NCBI GenBank assembly: GCA_008000375.1
Contig: SMOI01000071.1
Location: 69,274 to 129,731 of the forward strand
DNA: 60,458 nucleotides
Source: Poteriospumella lacustris
Lineage: Eukaryota; Sar; Chrysophyceae; Chromulinales; Dinobryaceae
Reading direction: 5' to 3'
The notes under the pieces were generated by a model. It was not told where the DNA came from and did no database searches. It saw only the letters and a list, made by a program, of their open reading frames with translations. Of this stretch, positions 9,432-21,700 are shown one piece after another. Position 1 is the first letter of the stretch. Every line of letters starts with the position of its first letter. The translations under genes and the position numbers were made by a program.

Positions 9432-12339
9432 AGTACCTTAGTTCTGAATATGGCATATGTTTGCAATTGTGACACAAAGTCGAGCTTCACTTTACTACGT
9501 AAGACCTAAACTCCAACTTGGAACTCGAGTTCATTTTTCGCCGATTTGAAACCGCGGACGGTTTCGTGAAAATCGATTAACGGACAAAAACGTACCCAAA
9601 TACCCACATCGATTTCAAGTCCACCCAGAATCAGAGATTTTTTTGTCAGGGTGGATTTCCAAGCCTGTCTAAAGGATGCTTCTTTTTGCACCTCAGAGGC
9701 GCGATCTATGCATTCTGTGGCTTCTTCTGTAGCTTGTATGATTGGCATACTGTTTAGGGGCGGGGGGAGGGGGCGAAAAGTGGGTGAGTCCCTCTTACAT
9801 CTTAACCACCCACCACCAGACTTGATTGATCACTTACTCTCACTAACAGCGTGTATTTCCAACGACCAAGTCGCTAATGACCGCCACACTGACACGACAA
9901 CGATGAAAAGTCGCGCAGCGCAGCTTTCGCAACTGTCGAAAAAGTCGCACTTCCCGAAGGAATCTGTCAAAGTCCGGCCTCCACACATGGAGTTTACGAT
10001 GGGTCGTCGGAATTGTCGATGACAGCGGTAGGTTTGATGGTTTGATTTGGAGAAGAAGGCCTAGGAATTTTCTATGCGTCGCTACATTGATGAGAAGTAC
10101 AGTTGTATGGTATAGACTCGAAGGAGAGCGAAGGTGCGGTTCGTCGCCGTGTTATCAAGAGAGGAGTTGCGTCATTTCATTGATCAAGAAAGTTGTAATG
10201 TCTCTGCAAACGGATGATGACTCTCTGGTTAAGCTCTCGTGGAGGTCATTGCTTATTTGTCTGTCTTGGTGATTTTCGAAGCTTTAAAGGCTTTAAGGAG
10301 AGGGAGGAGTGCTCCACTGGATCGGAGACTGATTTGGTCGACACTGGATCCAGAAACAAGGTAGGAGCACTCATTTAGTACCGTCGTCTGCTTTCACCTT
10401 CCCTTCCCGTGAATGACTTGAGAAAAATAACGAGTTCCTTTCATGCCTTTGGTGAATGCTAATCGGTCGGTGTCTACTGATGATGAAACAGAGTATTGGT
10501 GGTGCAAGTAACATAAATCGCGCGCGAGTAACCACGCCGCCCCATTAACCACAATCGAATTGTTAACTACTTTATACTTGATTTATTGTGCACACAAGTG
10601 CTGATGACTACAGCAGACCAAACTACCACACGCTTGACGACGAAACACGACAGTTTTCGCAACTCCTTTGCGAACACGGGGCAGTCCTTTATGCTTTTAT
10701 CATTGCATGAATCTTGAACCATCTGCGAGGTTAAGGTCGAATGGGGTGTAGTTACTCGCGATATTCAATATGGTTAGAAGTGGGGAAGTACATGGTGATT
10801 TCTTCAACTGATTGAATGCCTCCGAGATAAATAAACGGAGAGAAATAATAATGTGGCTTGATGATTGGATTTCTTCTTCCGACCGAGATCGTTGACCAAA
10901 GTAGTATACTTAAAATTTGAACACAACTGACGACTGTGTGTTCAACTTGATGATTTCCAGGGAAAGGCTGAGGCAAAATAATACATACACACACGTCTTC
11001 ACTTTTGGATTCTCTTTCGTCGGAATGGACAGAAAGGTTAGAAAGTGCTGCTGTTTACACTCCTGACCACGACATTGAGAACGCCTGGAAGGAAGAGAAT
11101 TAACTGATTTCTCCACTCAAATGTATTTATGTTCGTTTGGTAGTCGGGAAAACCCACTTCAACGTTAATGAAAGACTGTAAGCGAACAAAACTCTCTTGA
11201 CCTACTGAAGTACATGTGTACATTCGTTCATGTACACCCAAGCAAGTACTGTACATGTCTGTAAAACAATAAAAAAAGACACTATACTATACTCAGGATT
11301 TTCAGCCGTATTAAAAAGGCGTAAAGAATGTGTGTGAATCAACATTGTGACTATTATGGCCGTTGTCGCTACCTACGGTAACGCCGAAATGTTGCTCAGC
11401 TCCTCAACGATTGCTCGTCGACCCAGTAAGAGCAACTAGCTACAAGTACCTACCTACCTATTTATACATACCTACTTCCAACCTACCTTTCACTTTGGTC
11501 GGAATAAGAATTACTTTCCGTCTCTTCATTCCGCCCGCCTCCCCCCCCCCCCATCATTGCTGATAGAATATTTTCCTTTACTTTCCGATGACCTAATAAA
11601 AGGAATCTGATTTTGAGCCAAAGCAAAAGACGGAATTTTATGTGCATTGATTGAGTGGTACATACGTTCAGCAGACATATTCCCTTGTTATTGTAGTCGG
11701 TACTTTAGGGAAATTGACCAGGCAACATCACAACAGAAGGGAAAATGATCACCGATCACCGTTGAGAGCCATCCTCCTCTATCCAGTGGTGACGACGACC
11801 TTTGTCACACTTGGCGCGTATAGCGATTATGCGATTCATCGTCTGCTTCATGTGTAAAAAGCAGCGCTGATTGAGAAAGAAACGTTTTCTGATTTGCGAC
11901 AGATGTCCCCCGTCGTTAGACATCGATCAACCTTTTCTAGCTTTCTTACACATCTGTACGTTTGCTCGATGAACAGCGCCTTGTGGAAGCGAATACCCAG
12001 CTTGGCAACGTTTCATGTCCATGGAAGTGTATGTCGAATTTCTTGACTGCACTACATAAATTAAAGTGGATCACGATGACTTAGAGTCCAAGTACTGTAG
12101 TGCTTCGTCAGAAACTCGGGCTCGATATTACCTTCTCTAAGGATGGAGGACGGAAGAGTTATCCAGTGTACCCAGTACCAACAGTACGTATGTACATACC
12201 TACATACCCAAAGTCATTGAACCCCAAATATTAGGTTGGCGGAGAGACGATTCCAGCCATTCTTCAGCTGGCCAACGCATTTTCAGAAAGAATCATTTCT
12301 CTCGAACACAAGTCAATCATCAAAAGAAAAGTTTGCGTA
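9432..12339. other. 2.9 kb region without a convincing gene
   Basis: This is the longest gene-poor stretch in the window. Several short open frames overlap between about 9500 and 10300 (for example a minus-strand frame at 9748-9506 and plus-strand frames at 9651-10022 and 10042-10272), but none joins across splice sites into a recognisable protein. The rest holds simple-sequence tracts: a G-rich run near 9758-9775, TACC repeats near 11447-11490, a 12-C run at 11541-11552 and TACATACC repeats near 12185-12207. No tRNA- or rRNA-like structure was seen. It contains the 5' region of IFT140 and of DIS3. Confidence 0.45.
11541..11552. repeat. Poly-C homopolymer
   Basis: Twelve consecutive C residues lie in a pyrimidine-rich context just after a TACC-repeat tract (about 11447-11490). 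This looks like a simple-sequence tract of unknown function and is prone to sequencing error. Confidence 0.9.
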
Positions 12340-15271
12340 ATGTCACTCCCTTTTTCGCGGACGCACTTTTTCAGAAAGACCAGAAAAGGAGGCATTGTAA
12401 AGAGCGTCAACGAGAATTACTCTCACAATGACTTCTTGCTTGGGTTTCTTCGCGGTGAACGCGTAACTTCTGACGTCCTTCAACAAATTATCGAAAACTC
12501 CTCGTTACAAAAGGTTATTGTTGTTGATACGAATGTTCTTCTCCACCACATGGACATCTTGGAAGACTCCACCACAGAATTAGACTGCGTCGTGGTCTGT
12601 CAAACAGCGTTGTGCGAGCTTCGAAACCTGAACTTGTCCGTGTACAAACGAGCAGTGCAGTTGATAAAGGATGAAACTCGTCATTACTTGTTCTATCCCA
12701 ACGTCTGTGTTGATAATTCCTTGCAAAGGTACTTACCTCTCTGATGATTGGTCATCACCACGTTCTCATTCCTTCTTTTGTTCAGAATTCGTGACGAGTC
12801 GAGCAATGACTTCAATGATCGCTCAATTGTACATTGCTGCAAAGTGTTTTCTGGTGCCTTTCAAGGTGCGTCGACGGTTCTAATCACAAACGATCGAGGA
12901 AACCAGGTGTGTTTGGCTAGTTCGCTGTGCGCGTTTTTCTTTATCTCACCTCAACCATCTCCAGGAGCGAGCAAAACGAGAAGGAGTGACGGCGGAGAGC
13001 ATGGAAGGATTTCTTCGCAAGCATTGCCAACCGGAGTCGCAGTTGCTCGACAAACTGATGCTTTCGTCGACTTTAGCCCCACGGACGACGGAGAACTACC
13101 TCAGCTATTTGCCCAAAAATGATATTGAAGCGGGAATAAGATCAGGAACATACTACCGTGGATATCTCAACTCCCGAACTTCCAGTTGGGACAGTTGCTA
13201 TATCATTGTTAATAACCAAGGAAACCGCAAAAGTATTCTCGTTGAAGGTAAAACGAAAGACGTTCGTCGGTATAATCGCGGTTTGTGCTGACTTCGTCAT
13301 CTTTTGTCAGGCGCTCAGAACGTCAACCGCGCAATAGTGGGAGATTTAGTCGCAGTTGAGGTCACTCAAGGAAATATCGTGCCAGATGTGGATGCTGAAG
13401 GAGTTGTTGATTACAGACTTATTGAGGCCCTCTCGTCCGATGCAGAAGGCGGTAGCTCTCAAATGCACGGAAAGGTTGTGGGAGTTTTGAAGCGAAACAT
13501 GAAGCGTTATTTCGGTTCGGTGGACCCATCAACAATTATTGTTGATGAATCCGATGGAGGATGCTTGGTTGAATTTGTGTCTGTGGACAAGAACACGCCT
13601 CGAATTCTGATTCGTGTCAAGTCCATTGAGGAAGTGTCTCGAAAGCGTTTGGCCGTTGTTATTGACTCTTGGCCAATTGATTCACAATTTCCTTTGGGTC
13701 ACATTGTGTCCTTTTTGGGTGACATCGGCGATAAGGAAGTCGAAACTGACATTATTCTCAATGAGCTCGGAATTACGCGAAAGGAATTCTCCACCGCAGT
13801 CATGGCTTGTCTCCCTCCCAATGATTGGGTTATTACAGAGGAGTGCTTGAAGGGCCGGTTGGATTTGCGCAGTTTACCCATCGCCTCCGTCGATCCGCCT
13901 GGTTGTAAGGATATTGATGACGCTCTTCACTGTGTTCGTTTGCCGAATGGCAGATGGCAGGTTGGCGTGCATATTGCAGATGTCACTCATTTTGTTAAGC
14001 CTGGCTCCGCTCTTGACAAAGAGGCGGCTGAAAGATCGACATCAACATACTTGGTGGATAGACGTCTGGATATGTTGCCATCATTGCTGACGACGGAATT
14101 GTGCTCATTGAGAAGCAGTGAGGAGCATCTTTCGTTCAGTGTTTTGTGGGAAATGGACGACGAGGCAAACATCATTGACGTACAATTCGGAAAGTCCATC
14201 ATCGATTCGAAAGCAAGTCTCACGTATGATCAAGCCCAAGTCATCATTGACACTCACAATGAAGTGGAATCTCCTTTGCAAACCTCCATTAAGAACCTGA
14301 ACAAGCTTGCCAAGATATTGAAGAAGCGGCGACTGGAAGCGGGTGCACTCACTCTGGCGTCACCCGAAGTGCGGTTTAAGTTAGATGCCGAGACACAAGA
14401 TCCGACCGACTTGTCACTGTACAACATCAAGGAATCGAATTCAATGGTCGAAGAATGGATGCTTTTGGCGAATATTACAGTGTCCAAGAAGATTTTGAAG
14501 CACTTCCCAACTCTGGGAGTTCTTCGTCGCCATCAACCTCCATCCCGCGACCAGTTTGTTCCTTTGCTTCTATCAGCTCGCGTGGCAGGGTTTGAATTGG
14601 ACATCACTAATTCTCGTACTTTGGCAGATTCGCTGGATTTGGCTGTGAGAGAAGACGACAGTATGTTCAATAAGCTTCTGAGAATGCTGGCAACAAGATG
14701 CATGATGCCTGCTCAGTACTTTTGTTCTGGTGAGATCTCTAAAGATCAGTGGCATCATTATGGTCTTGCTACCCAAGTGTACACTCATTTCACCTCCCCG
14801 ATCCGCCGCTATGCCGATGTGGTGGTACATCGGCTATTGGCAGCGTCATTAGGTATTGAGCAGTTGCCAAATGAATACACTGATCGAAAGCAAATGCAAG
14901 AATTGTGTTCTCACATGAACAAGCGCCACCGTGCCGCTCAACATGCCCAGCGTGCTTCCGTGGCAATCTACTCTGTCGCATACTTCAGAAACAATCCAAT
15001 TGTTGAGGACGCCTACATTATGGAAATTCACGACGACAGCGTAAAGGTTATGGTGCCCAAGTTTGGTATTGAGAGCGCTGTGTCCTACGACGCTCTTGCA
15101 AAGTCGTTTGGTGCTGATGTCGCTGCGGTGAATCCTGAAAGAAATCGCCTTGACTTTACCGGTACGAACAGTACAGTGTCGAGCATTTCTCTTCTTCAAA
15201 AAGTATCTGTCAGGGTGGTTGTGGAAGATATCAGTTATGGGCTGGGAAAAGTAGTACTTCAATGCATTTGA
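12340..15271 (+). CDS. DIS3: Exosome catalytic subunit DIS3/Rrp44 (PIN endonuclease plus RNB 3'-5' exonuclease)
   Basis: Four exons: 12340-12728, 12786-12906, 12965-13247 and 13311-15271, giving 917 residues with clean GT-AG introns of 57-63 nt. The N-terminus holds the PIN domain (VIVVDTNVLLHHMD at about residue 59, later LITNDRGNQ), which in Rrp44 is an endonuclease and docks to the core exosome. Cold-shock domains follow (AIVGDLVAVEV). The RNB domain carries the Mg2+-binding series DPPGCKDIDDAL at D459-D468, then VGVHIADVTHFVKPGSALD and HFTSPIRRYADVVVH. A short S1-like C-terminus ends the protein. The intact PIN domain argues for DIS3 rather than DIS3L2. It is the processive nuclease of the nuclear/cytoplasmic RNA exosome. 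Its stop lies 54 bp from the convergent GAPDH stop. Confidence 0.96.
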
Positions 15272-15325
15272 TACTCTTTTCTTAAATGTAAAAAGGTCTA
15301 ATAATACTGTATTTAAGATGTTCGC

Positions 15326-16557
15326 TTAGGTGCACTTTGCGCCGTCCTTCTTGGCCATGTGTACTGTGAAAAACGATAGGTTATTGATAACAGCATCCCA
15401 AAACAACACGCGAAATTCAGAACTTACCCATCAGATCAACAACGCGCTTCGAGTAGCCGTATTCGTTGTCGTACCAGGCGACCAACTTGACAAAGCGAGG
15501 GTTCAGCATAATGCCCGCCTTGGCATCAAAGACGGAAGACGTTGGGCACGAAACAAAATCAGATGAAACCAACGCTTCGTCCGTGTAACCCAAAATGCCC
15601 TTCATGTCGCCGTTTGCTCGTCGCTTAATTTCGTCGCAAATTTCTTCGTATGTCGTCTCTGTTGCCAAACGAGCTGTGACATCAACAACTGACACATCAG
15701 GAGTAGGAACGCGGAAAGCCATTCCAGTGATTTTGCCCTTCAGCGATGGAATAACAGCAGCGACGGCTTTAGCAGCTCCAGTGGACGACGGGATGATATT
15801 TTGCGAAGCACCTCGTCCACCGCGCCAATCTTTCTTGGAGGAGCCATCAACAACCATTTGCGTTGAAGTCATGGCATGAACCGTGGTCATCAACGCTTCT
15901 TCAATGCCGAACTTGTCGTGGATAGCTTTCACCATTGGTGCAAGACCGTTGGTTGTGCAAGAAGCACATGAAACGTAAGTCATGTCAGGAGTATACTCTT
16001 CCTGGTTGACACCCATAACGATTGTTGTCGACTTATCCTTTGCTGGGGCAGAGAAGATAACCTTCTTCACACCACTATCAACGTGAGGCTTAGCACTTTC
16101 CGCGGTCAGGAAAGCACCAGTAGATTCACACAAGTACTCAACACCCAGATTCTTCCATGGGATTTCGCTGGGGTTGCGGAAATGGGTCGTCTTTACTCTC
16201 TTGCCGTTGATGACAAGATCGTCTCCATCGACTTCAACCGATCCCTTCCAGCGACCGTGAACAGTGTCGTACTTGAACTGATAGGCCATGTAGTTCGCAT
16301 CAGCTCCAGTGTTAATGGCCAACAGATTTGAGTTCGGATCTTCAATCATAATTCTGGCGACGAGGCGGCCAATGCGCCCGAAGCCATTGATACCAAATGC
16401 GTAACCCATGGTCAAGGAGCGACCATTGATTCTGCTTGGGCCAGAGGAAAATCCTGCAAAACAAAAGTGTTAGACGCCTAGGCTATCTGTACATGCGATG
16501 GCGCTTACCCAAAACAGCGGCGATGCACGCCAACGCAATCAAAACCCTCAAAAACAT
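15326..16557 (-). CDS. Plastid-targeted glyceraldehyde-3-phosphate dehydrogenase (GapC1-like)
   Basis: Three exons: 16557-16509, 16453-15428 and 15363-15326, giving 370 residues. The separate first exon encodes only a signal peptide (MFLRVLIALACIAAVLG). Exon 2 opens with Phe and a Ser/Arg-rich stretch (FSSGPSRINGRSLT) before the enzyme proper (MGYAFGINGFGRIGR). A signal peptide directly followed by Phe is the bipartite presequence used by red-derived complex plastids. The catalytic Cys is C182 in SCASCTTNG, and the C-terminus is the standard LMVHMAKKDGAK type, recovered only through the last 64-nt intron. In the cofactor loop the usual Asp of the IND motif is Thr (AINTGAD, T65), which permits NADPH use. 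It probably reduces 1,3-bisphosphoglycerate in the Calvin cycle in the plastid stroma. Confidence 0.93.
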
Positions 16558-16941
16558 GTTCAATTTACAGATGATCCAGCAAATGACTGTGACAAAGTTG
16601 TGAAGCTGCTCAGACAATGGGCGAATCTTCCAGGGAACCACGAGGAAACAAACCGCCCACACTTCCCACATCCCACACCCCACTTCCCACACTTCCACTT
16701 CGGCTTTCAACTTCCACTGCAACTTCACTTTGGCAACCTACTTCACCAGATATGTCTGGACACATCTAGGAGGGTCGGTCCAGATTGTTCTTGATTTTAT
16801 TCTCCACTCACGCCGGGCAGCACCAGCTGCGGTCAAGATTACGTAGGTCAAAAGCGATAGTTATAAAACGACCTTCTTTCGAATACTCACACTTATTAAA
16901 CCACCTTAATACAATTCCAATCATTTCAGCAAAATTTCAAA
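16558..16941. other. Divergent intergenic region with CACTTCCCACA repeats
   Basis: This 384-bp spacer lies between the 5' ends of GAPDH (minus) and NOT4 (plus). It contains a pyrimidine-rich direct repeat of the unit CACTTCCCACA, in about three imperfect copies at roughly 16656-16700. The repeat could be a promoter element shared by the two genes, but it may equally be simple sequence. Confidence 0.5.
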
Positions 16942-18617
16942 ATGAGTGATGACGAATATGATTCAAACATGTGCCCACTTTGCGTGGAAGAGATGGACCT
17001 TTCAGACAAAAACTTCTTGCCATGCCCTTGCGGCTACAGGGTAATGATTTGAGGTTCACTTTATTCGGAGGAGTTTTAAATAATCGATCGCTTTGTACTA
17101 GGTTTGTATGTGGTGTTGGCACCATATCCGAGAAAATTTGAACGGTCTGTGCCCAGCTTGCAGAACGCCATACAACGCAGATCCTCATGTATTTTCTGCA
17201 GTTGATCGACAAGAGTAAGGAACTATCCTCGGTTTATTGGTTGTATGCTGATCTTATGTTTTATATCTCCGTTTAGGGTTGTAAAAAAGAATCGCGAACG
17301 AAAGCAGAAGGAAAAGCAAGAGAAAAAAGTTGATGGAACTAAGACCACCAAAGTCGTTGACCGAAAACACCTTCATAATTTCAGGGTTGTTCAGCGGAAT
17401 TTGGTGTATGTACTTGGTCTTCCTTCACTAGCCTCAAGCAGCGAAGTTCTCAGGAAACCAGAGTATTTCGGTCAATATGGAAAGATCACAAAAATCGTTG
17501 TACATAACAATCCCAACCTCAGTCACAATACGGTTAGCGCCTATGTGACATTTTCTTATAAAGAGGATGCCCTTGCTGCTATTCAAGCGCTAGATGGGAT
17601 TTGGATTGAAGGTCATCCATTGAGGGCCTCTTTTGGAACCACAAAGTACTGCAACAATTTCATTCGTCATGTTCCGTGCCAAAATCCGGACTGTGTATAC
17701 CTTCATGAGCTGGGTGATGAAGATGATCGCTTCACAAAGGAAGAGATTCAAGTAAGTTCCTGCTTTATCCTTGTGCCTTAACATGGGTATTCATTTGTGT
17801 TGTGCTACAGTCGGGGCATTCCAAAGCAACCTTGGTTCCAGGAAAGGATCAGCTGTTAGTTACTGGCCAGGGCGGTCCAAGTGGAACAGGAAAGAAGCCT
17901 TCCGGTGAGACTATCCTCCCCCCTCCTGTATTTATTCAAGATTCAACCCCGCCTCCTCCCAAGCCTGGGGCTATCAGTCGCAGTCAATCAAGTGCACCGC
18001 TTGAGGACAAGGATCTCAACAAAGCTACCACCCCACCACCACCATCAGTACCTGAAGTAATCGCCTCTCCGAGGTCTGCTGTACAGCCTCCTCCTCCTGT
18101 TGCTGCCGCTGCTGAGTCTAAATCATCTGAATCGAAACCAAGTAAACCCGACGTTACTGCTAAAGTAGAAGAATCAAAGCCTTCCGTTGCAGTGGAAGCA
18201 GTCGAACGAACCAGCACATTTATATCCATTACTGAAATTTCTTCGAACCCCAAGGCATTCAATGGTGTTACTTGGAACGCTGTATTTCCAGTGCCTGCAA
18301 GCAGCTTGTCAGTTTCTGTGTGGGCAATGGTTGGGCAAGGCGTTGACGACAATTTGACGATGAACCCGTTCAGTAGATCCGCCTTGTCCTTCTCGGAGTT
18401 GTTGGATTTGACTCTGCCACCAATCGATGCAAACTTGAACGCACGAATCCCTCCAACTGCTCACAGATCGATTCTGCCTTCAGCCCCTGTGTCTTCTCAA
18501 CCTGTGCAGCAGAATCCATCGGCTCCTATTAACGGGGCGGGCTTCAACGCTCTGCGTCAGCTCTTGCCCACAGTGAATTTATCATTCGGTGTGAATGGGC
18601 GCCAAGCACATGAATAA
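16942..18617 (+). CDS. CNOT4: NOT4 (CNOT4) RING-RRM E3 ubiquitin ligase
   Basis: Four exons: 16942-17040, 17102-17214, 17277-17751 and 17811-18617, giving 497 residues. The N-terminus is the C4C4 RING typical of NOT4: MCPLCVEEMDLSD, then LPCPCGYRVCMWCWHHIREN and GLCPACRTPY. A basic coiled stretch follows, then RVVQRNLVYVLGLP, which opens an RRM (about residues 105-200), and a C3H1-like finger after it (TTKYCNNFIRHVPCQNPDC, VYLHE). The C-terminal 270 residues are Pro/Ser/Ala-rich and low complexity. NOT4 is the ubiquitin ligase associated with the CCR4-NOT complex, acting in co-translational quality control and mRNA decay. Animal and yeast proteins have the same order, RING-coil-RRM-C3H. Confidence 0.95.
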
Positions 18618-18793
18618 AAGAGATGTTCCTTAGTTATTCGCTGTCTGTGTTGCAAAAGGTCCTAGCTGCCTGACGCGACTTAAATTTGATGGAATAGCTT
18701 CCATCAGAGCAGTCAGTCCGAGCAAATTATGTAATCACCTCAAATATTCTTCAAATATACGCGAAATAGTTATGTACAATTATATTTCCTTAT

Positions 18794-21700
18794 TTAGTCG
18801 ACCGTTCTAGAGTCTCGTGATGTCCAGTCCAGAATTATGCGTGAAAGGAACACCACGCGGATGAACAACAGAAATACGTCTTGCCGAGTGCACAAGACAG
18901 GAAAGCTCATAGATGGTGGCACTTGCTGACCTTGCATAGACAGCAGCACGTTCCAGGCCATCTGGACACCAATTATCGACGGATATCCAACGAATTCTTT
19001 AACAACTGGGTTGATTCTATCCAATATGTCGCGACAGACTTGCAGAAATGCCTCAAATAAGCGAGACGTCTCTCGGCTGGATGTGTCACAATAGTCGCCT
19101 CCAGAGAATGCTTGAAATACAGTCGAAAGAACTGCGTTCTCCCGTGACAGCAAATCGTCCAGAATATCTTTATACTGTCCGAGTTCGACGATAACATCAT
19201 TAGGAATGTGATCACTTTGAGAGGACCCAGAGTGGGAGTTGGAGCCGTAGAGCATTTGAAGAATCGACGTAGCTGTGACGAAAGTCTCGGAGACCTCAAT
19301 CGGCGCAACTATATCGCTGGTAACATGACGCACCAATGCGTCTTCCACATATTTTGTGTCCAGCCTTAGAATCTCCACCGATTCGTCGATGTTAATAACA
19401 CAGCCGAAAGGACTTGACAGCTCTTGTTCAGACGCTTCATTATCAAACGCAATCGGCGTTTGGAACCCGCTATGGCAACGGTAGAAGGCGAAGGGATGGG
19501 ATTTACTTTGCAAGCGAATTTCCCATGGCTTTTTCTTTTCAGCTGCTTTTCCAATGTTGGCAACTTGTTGAAACATTCGCGGTTTGGCTGGCTGTTCAGA
19601 GGAGCCCTTGTCACTCACCTCAATTTCAACCCACGCGGGATCGACATCGCCACTCGAGCCGGGGCAGAGAAAGACAATGGATTTCCCTTGAGCTTTGCCA
19701 TTAAGAAGCCACGCATGACAAACATCGAGGAGGGAAACGACTTCTTTTTCATGCAGGAAAGGACCTGTTCGCTCACTTGATGGAATGACGCTGTCTCTCT
19801 CGATGATGGGCAGTTGGGAGAGAATGAGCAAAGTTCTGATCGCAGTATTGCGCAGCCCATCTTGCAAGCAGTCCAGTTGTTTCGGTGAAATACAACCCGC
19901 ATTGCGATTTCGGAAGGAAAACTCCGGAGAAAGCTCAAAGAGAAAGATCGATTCGTTGACGACGACACCAGTCGCCTCTTGTCTACTTCCGTGCCAAGGC
20001 GCACGACAATAGTCCGCGGATACCTTGTCGACCAATGCCAACAGCTGATCAGCCACCGGAGGAGACACTTCTCGATACAGCACATCGATTTCAGAGAAGC
20101 CAATGCAACGCAGGAGGTCAACAGCGGATATGGTGGAGAGGAAATGCGCATTGTGGTGGAACAGATCCCGATAGACGGCGCTGGAAAACAGTGTCGTGCG
20201 TACCGCATCTTGCATGAATTCGTGAGCTTGATTTTTGAGTGTTCGCGCCCTATCCTCGTTGTTTGAGGCCGAATATGCTTCTGCTTGCTGCAGCAAAGCT
20301 ACAGCGCGTGGAAGTACCAGCTGCAGATCCACAGGTACATGAGAGTGCAAGACTAGATCTACGCCGTTCCAGGGCCACGAGAGAAACGATAGAATCTTGT
20401 CAAGGTGCTGGGTTGATTGGCGCAACGAATTCAGGAGAATGAGAGAGTCGCGAGAATGCTGATTCGCCTCCACAGAACGAACGCGCTCCATGCAGCTGGT
20501 GTCGTACAAACAAAAGATCTGGAACGGCTTTTGAAGTTTCTTGGAAGTCGTCGTGAAGGAAAGGAAAGAAGTGCTTTGCTGGATCGGTTGTCGACCGCAC
20601 TGCTGATAGATATGGTAGTGATGACCCGACGCTAAGCCGGTGAACTGCACTACCGCGGGTTGAGCGGCGCGCACTGACTGGCGTACATGGTACTGCATGC
20701 CATTGAGGCTATCTTCACAAACAAGCGACACAACTGCATCTTCGACCGTTTCCAGTAACACGGAGCAGGAATGGTCTGTCACTTCACCCAACAACATTCC
20801 ACGCAACGATGCCGCTTCATCAGCGAAAGGAATCAAATCTCTGGTGAAGGAAGCAAATCGATGTGCTGGTGAGTATTCGTGGTACGGTTTGAAGGCGACA
20901 CCCCAGTACGTATTCGACGACAACGATGACGATGGTGCGATAAACGCGGTTATTTTCTTCGCATCTAAGCTGAACTCTGCTGGTCGAGAGCGACGTTGAT
21001 AATTCAGCCATTGACGCTGATGCAGAAATGAGAATAGCTGCTCCCGTGCGGAGCAAACCCGGCCAGCAATCAACGCGCAAACTGAATCACGCGACTCCAT
21101 CCCATCGCTAAGGTTAAATGACCGTGGTTCATCATCCAACGGCTCGTGATCCACATGAAAGTAGATTTGATTGCTGCTGGAAAAGGAACCGCCGCAAAGA
21201 AGTAGCGCCGATCTTGACTCTAACTTGCGCTGCCACGACGATAACTCCAACAACAAACGACTGAAGTCCTTGTTAGTGAGAGACAAACTCGCTTCTTCTG
21301 TCACCTTTTCATATACCATAGGCAACAAGCTTTTCAACCAATCCATTTGCGGATCCAGCGAGACAGATGGTAGCACGCAGACCACACACGACTTTTCCTG
21401 CTCAGTGGCGTCCTTCGGGTCAGTCAAAATCTCCTTGATTTTCTTCAACGACTGTACACAACAAACAGCGTGGGCATTAGCTCGTCCTCATCATCATATA
21501 TGTTTGTATACGTACCGTCTCTGGGATAGAGCATGGTTTGTTCAGCGGGGATTTCAAATGTAAATAACGTTCCATCCAAAACCACTCGCAATCGCAGACG
21601 ATATACAGGAACCCACCACCGAGCGTCAAAAATTTGGGTTCGCTCCAGCTGCACTGAGCATCTCCGAGCTCCGAAATGGCCTGAAGATAGTTTACTACTT

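Noticed and set aside
9651-10022. 123-codon plus-strand frame as a gene
   Set aside because: No homology-like motif and no downstream splice continuation; kept only as part of the unassigned region.
15364-15427. GAPDH ending MGKF at 15417
   Set aside because: This reads through a GTAAGT donor. Splicing gives the universal C-terminus of the family (LMVHMAKKDGAK type).
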